From the NCBI GenBank assembly GCA_905250125.1, contig CAJNOL010000653.1:1-64000 (forward strand): a stretch of 64,000 bases of DNA, given 5' to 3'. The DNA comes from Rotaria sordida (taxonomy: Eukaryota > Rotifera > Eurotatoria > Philodinida > Philodinidae). Both the position numbers and the translations under genes were made by a program. This document shows, piece after piece, positions 61,855-64,000 of the stretch. Under the pieces are notes generated by a model that saw only the letters and a program-made list of their open reading frames with translations, was not told the origin of the DNA and made no database searches. The stretch's first letter is position 1. Each line of letters starts with the position of its first letter.

Positions 61855-64000
61855 TCAACGTTTTCGTATTGTACCAATTGTACAACTTTGTTGACGATTA
61901 TTATAAACTATTGGTACTAATCCACTGATTGGACATTGACAACTGCACATTTCAGTGCTTATTCGAGAAGATGGTATTGATGAAGGAACCATCGTTGCAT
62001 CTGTTTCTATAATAGGCGGTGGCTATTCAAAAATTAAAAGTTAATAACATATGAAATTTATTTGATTAATACTCACAATGATCGGTGAAGGCATCATATG
62101 TATCCTTGGTGCTTGAATCTATTATAGACAAATAAGAGATTATTTAATTATATTTTCGATTGTTTTGCTTTTAAATATCGAAAATGATTGTTCAATATTC
62201 TGTTCTCACTACTATTGGTACCATAAAATACATAATGAACACAAATGATTTTCATCATTCAAGAGAGAACACATAGAACCACCACACTAAGTCGAAATCT
62301 GATTGTTCAATCAGATTTCAACTTACTTTGATGGCTTCGGGTGTTCTATCTTGAATGGTGAAAATTTCAAATCTCTACATTGTTTCTATCAAAAGTTATT
62401 ACAAAAAAATCCGTGTTTATTATATTTTAGCGATGATAGTAGTAAAAGTTTAAGTAAGAACTACAAAAATACGTTAATTTCTATTCAAATTCTTCATAGG
62501 AAATTATCTCTCAAGTAGTGCTCGTCGGATTCTATTCTCAAGAGACTTACTTCAATAGATATAGATGGAATCATTCCACTTGGTAAAGTTCTTTCAAAAA
62601 CAGGTTGTTGTTCGATTGGTTGAGCATAACTAGAACTAACAGCAGATGATGGACTTGGCTAGAGAAAACAATTATAATTACTCTATTCGATATGATCAAT
62701 TTTTCATTGAACCTACTATGATTCTAGATGAATATGTATGCTCAATGACTTGTACAGTCATTTGTCCCTAGAAAACACACGGTTTTAATATTAATCAAAA
62801 GGTATTAGATGTAAAATATATTAATTTTATACATACTGTGATATGTGGTGATGATAAAGTATCGTAGGCTGGAGCTGGAATTCTCTAAATTTATGAATTA
62901 AAAATAAAATATTATCTTTCAATATGATTTTAATATCAATTGTAAATAAGTCATTTTATATTGTTACTAAAATTCGGACTGTAGTACTTTATAATGCAAA
63001 GGGTAATTCGAATTCATTCACGTATAGATCTCATCTTTTCACATCTTGCAATTCAATTTAGATGAGCTTTTATGCATCAAATTTTGTACCGAAGTGGGAT
63101 TTGCAAATAATAAAAGTATTTAACAGATTTGATATAGGTCTTATAATATTAATTGTGCTGAGAGGCGGAGTAATCGATTGTTGTTTGATTTTTGTCTATG
63201 ATATATGAAAATATAAAGTAAAGCTCATGAAGCCGAACCTTTTTAGGCTTTTCCTAATCTCACAGAGGCATGTCTATAGATCCAATATGAGCTAAAACAG
63301 CGAATATCAGTTGAGGTAGTGTCCTCGCAAGTAATATTCATCTTCGATGTATTGGTTATTACCATTATAAATTATTCTTACCGGACTGTAGATCGGCTCG
63401 ACGATAGTTGGTGGCAGCGTAGGTGAGAGTATCTGTTGTCCTTGTGCAATATTGATCGACGAAGGTTGATAAACAACAGGTTTGTCAATGGTTAAGATAG
63501 TTGCTGACGATTGACCTATCTGTTTCAATAGAGAATCACAATTCTGCAACTTATTTCCATTGAATATACAAAAATCTTGATACTCACAGGTGTATCAATT
63601 GCAGGTGATGGTAACCTAAGAACTGTTTCTTCTGGAGGAGGTTGTATCTATAGATTAAAATAAAAATAAAGATGAATAAATATCGAAAAGTATGATTGAT
63701 TTTTCATCTAAGTAGTGTTTTGCTTCAGTTTATTGATTTTCACCATCTTAAGCTTTCCTTACTTCACTAAAAATGGTTCTTATAATGACTGGTGATGACA
63801 TAGACGACGAAATAGCAGGTATTGGTTGTTGAATTATGTTTGTTTGTGGAATTTCAATCGGCGAAGGCTGATAAATAATGGGCTTCTCAATAAATTGAAT
63901 AGTTGCTGATACGTTAACAGTCTGCTTAAAAAACAAATAATCGTCAAAAATTTTAATTTAAAAGTTCATTCTTACAGATGCATCAATAATGGGTGACGGT
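61855..64000 (-). CDS. Proline/serine-rich modular protein, 3' part (runs off the window)
   Basis: A chain of exons on the minus strand: 63976-64000 (partial), 63763-63921, 63588-63647, 63382-63519, 62837-62884, 62717-62767, 62551-62658, 62077-62118 and 61855-62022. All complete internal ones are multiples of three (159, 60, 138, 48, 51, 108, 42 nt) in phase 0, so any could be skipped or duplicated without a shift. Two exons are clear paralogues: SATIQFIEKPIIYQPSPIEI and SATILTIDKPVVYQPSSINI. Short Pro-rich pieces recur: SPAIDTP, IPAPAYDTLSSPHIT, MPSPII, PSPIIDAS. The last exon ends with a Cys motif (MCSCQCPISG) and a basic tail (TIGTIRKR). No domain is recognised; it could be a structural, cuticular or scaffold protein. 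Introns 62885-63381 and 62119-62550 are longer and may hide further exons. Confidence 0.65.

Noticed and set aside
1-64000. CRISPR arrays, operons, ribosome binding sites, tRNA and rRNA genes
   Set aside because: The window is eukaryotic with spliced genes. No spaced identical repeats, cloverleaf-like A/B box pairs or rRNA-like blocks were noticed; a tRNA scan was not possible.

Overview
The window is eukaryotic: A+T-rich DNA with protein genes split by many very short introns (about 45-70 bp, GT..AG), separated by long gene-poor stretches full of small DNA-transposon relics. The gene set is animal (OSCP1, a CEP43/FOP-like centrosomal protein, GDPD1-type phosphodiesterase, mitochondrial trifunctional protein alpha subunit, a four-helix claudin-like protein). 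The F-box protein at 23.2-24.8 kb and the kelch protein at 45.3-49.7 kb resemble families I associate with bdelloid rotifers. My best guess is a bdelloid rotifer scaffold; this is inference, not proof. Two 10-N assembly gaps are present (11351-11360, 51831-51840).

Layout. 0.3-3.1 kb: OSCP1 (+, 5' exons not found). 5.9-7.9 kb: CEP43/FOP-like gene (-), sharing a 280-bp divergent promoter interval with a GDPD1-like enzyme (+, 8.2-11.0 kb). 11.4-11.8 kb: a small broken gene. 12.7-18.5 kb: HADHA-like gene (+) in 14 coding exons whose frame closes perfectly (729 aa) only if a 1096-bp hAT-type element at 15446-16541 and one copy of its 8-bp target duplication are left out; as it stands the gene is interrupted. 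20.2-21.2 kb: a short-chain dehydrogenase (+). 22.2-23.0 kb: a mariner relic. 23.2-24.8 kb: F-box protein (-). 24.9-29.8 kb: no gene found, with tandem and inverted repeats. 29.8-31.2 kb: an intronless SET-domain protein (+). 31.4-36.4 kb: a graveyard with an unknown pseudogene, a minisatellite, a broken hAT transposase and a small hAT MITE. 36.4-39.0 kb: a coiled-coil protein (-). 39.7-40.2 kb: claudin-like protein (-). 45.3-49.7 kb: a secreted or membrane kelch protein (-) with a 2.3-kb intron holding two back-to-back hairpin elements. 50-59.6 kb: no intact gene found, with one decayed membrane-protein gene and three small TA-flanked MITEs. 59.6-60.6 kb: secreted CAP-domain protein (-). 61.9-64 kb: the 3' part of a proline-rich protein built from short phase-0 exons (-), running off the window.

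The strongest structural theme is the repeated occurrence of long, diverged hairpins (foldback or palindromic MITE-like insertions). They account for much of the length of three of the long introns and also lie in gene-free DNA. The most striking single event is the apparently young hAT insertion in the coding exon of the HADHA-like gene. No operon, CRISPR array, rRNA or tRNA gene was recognised.
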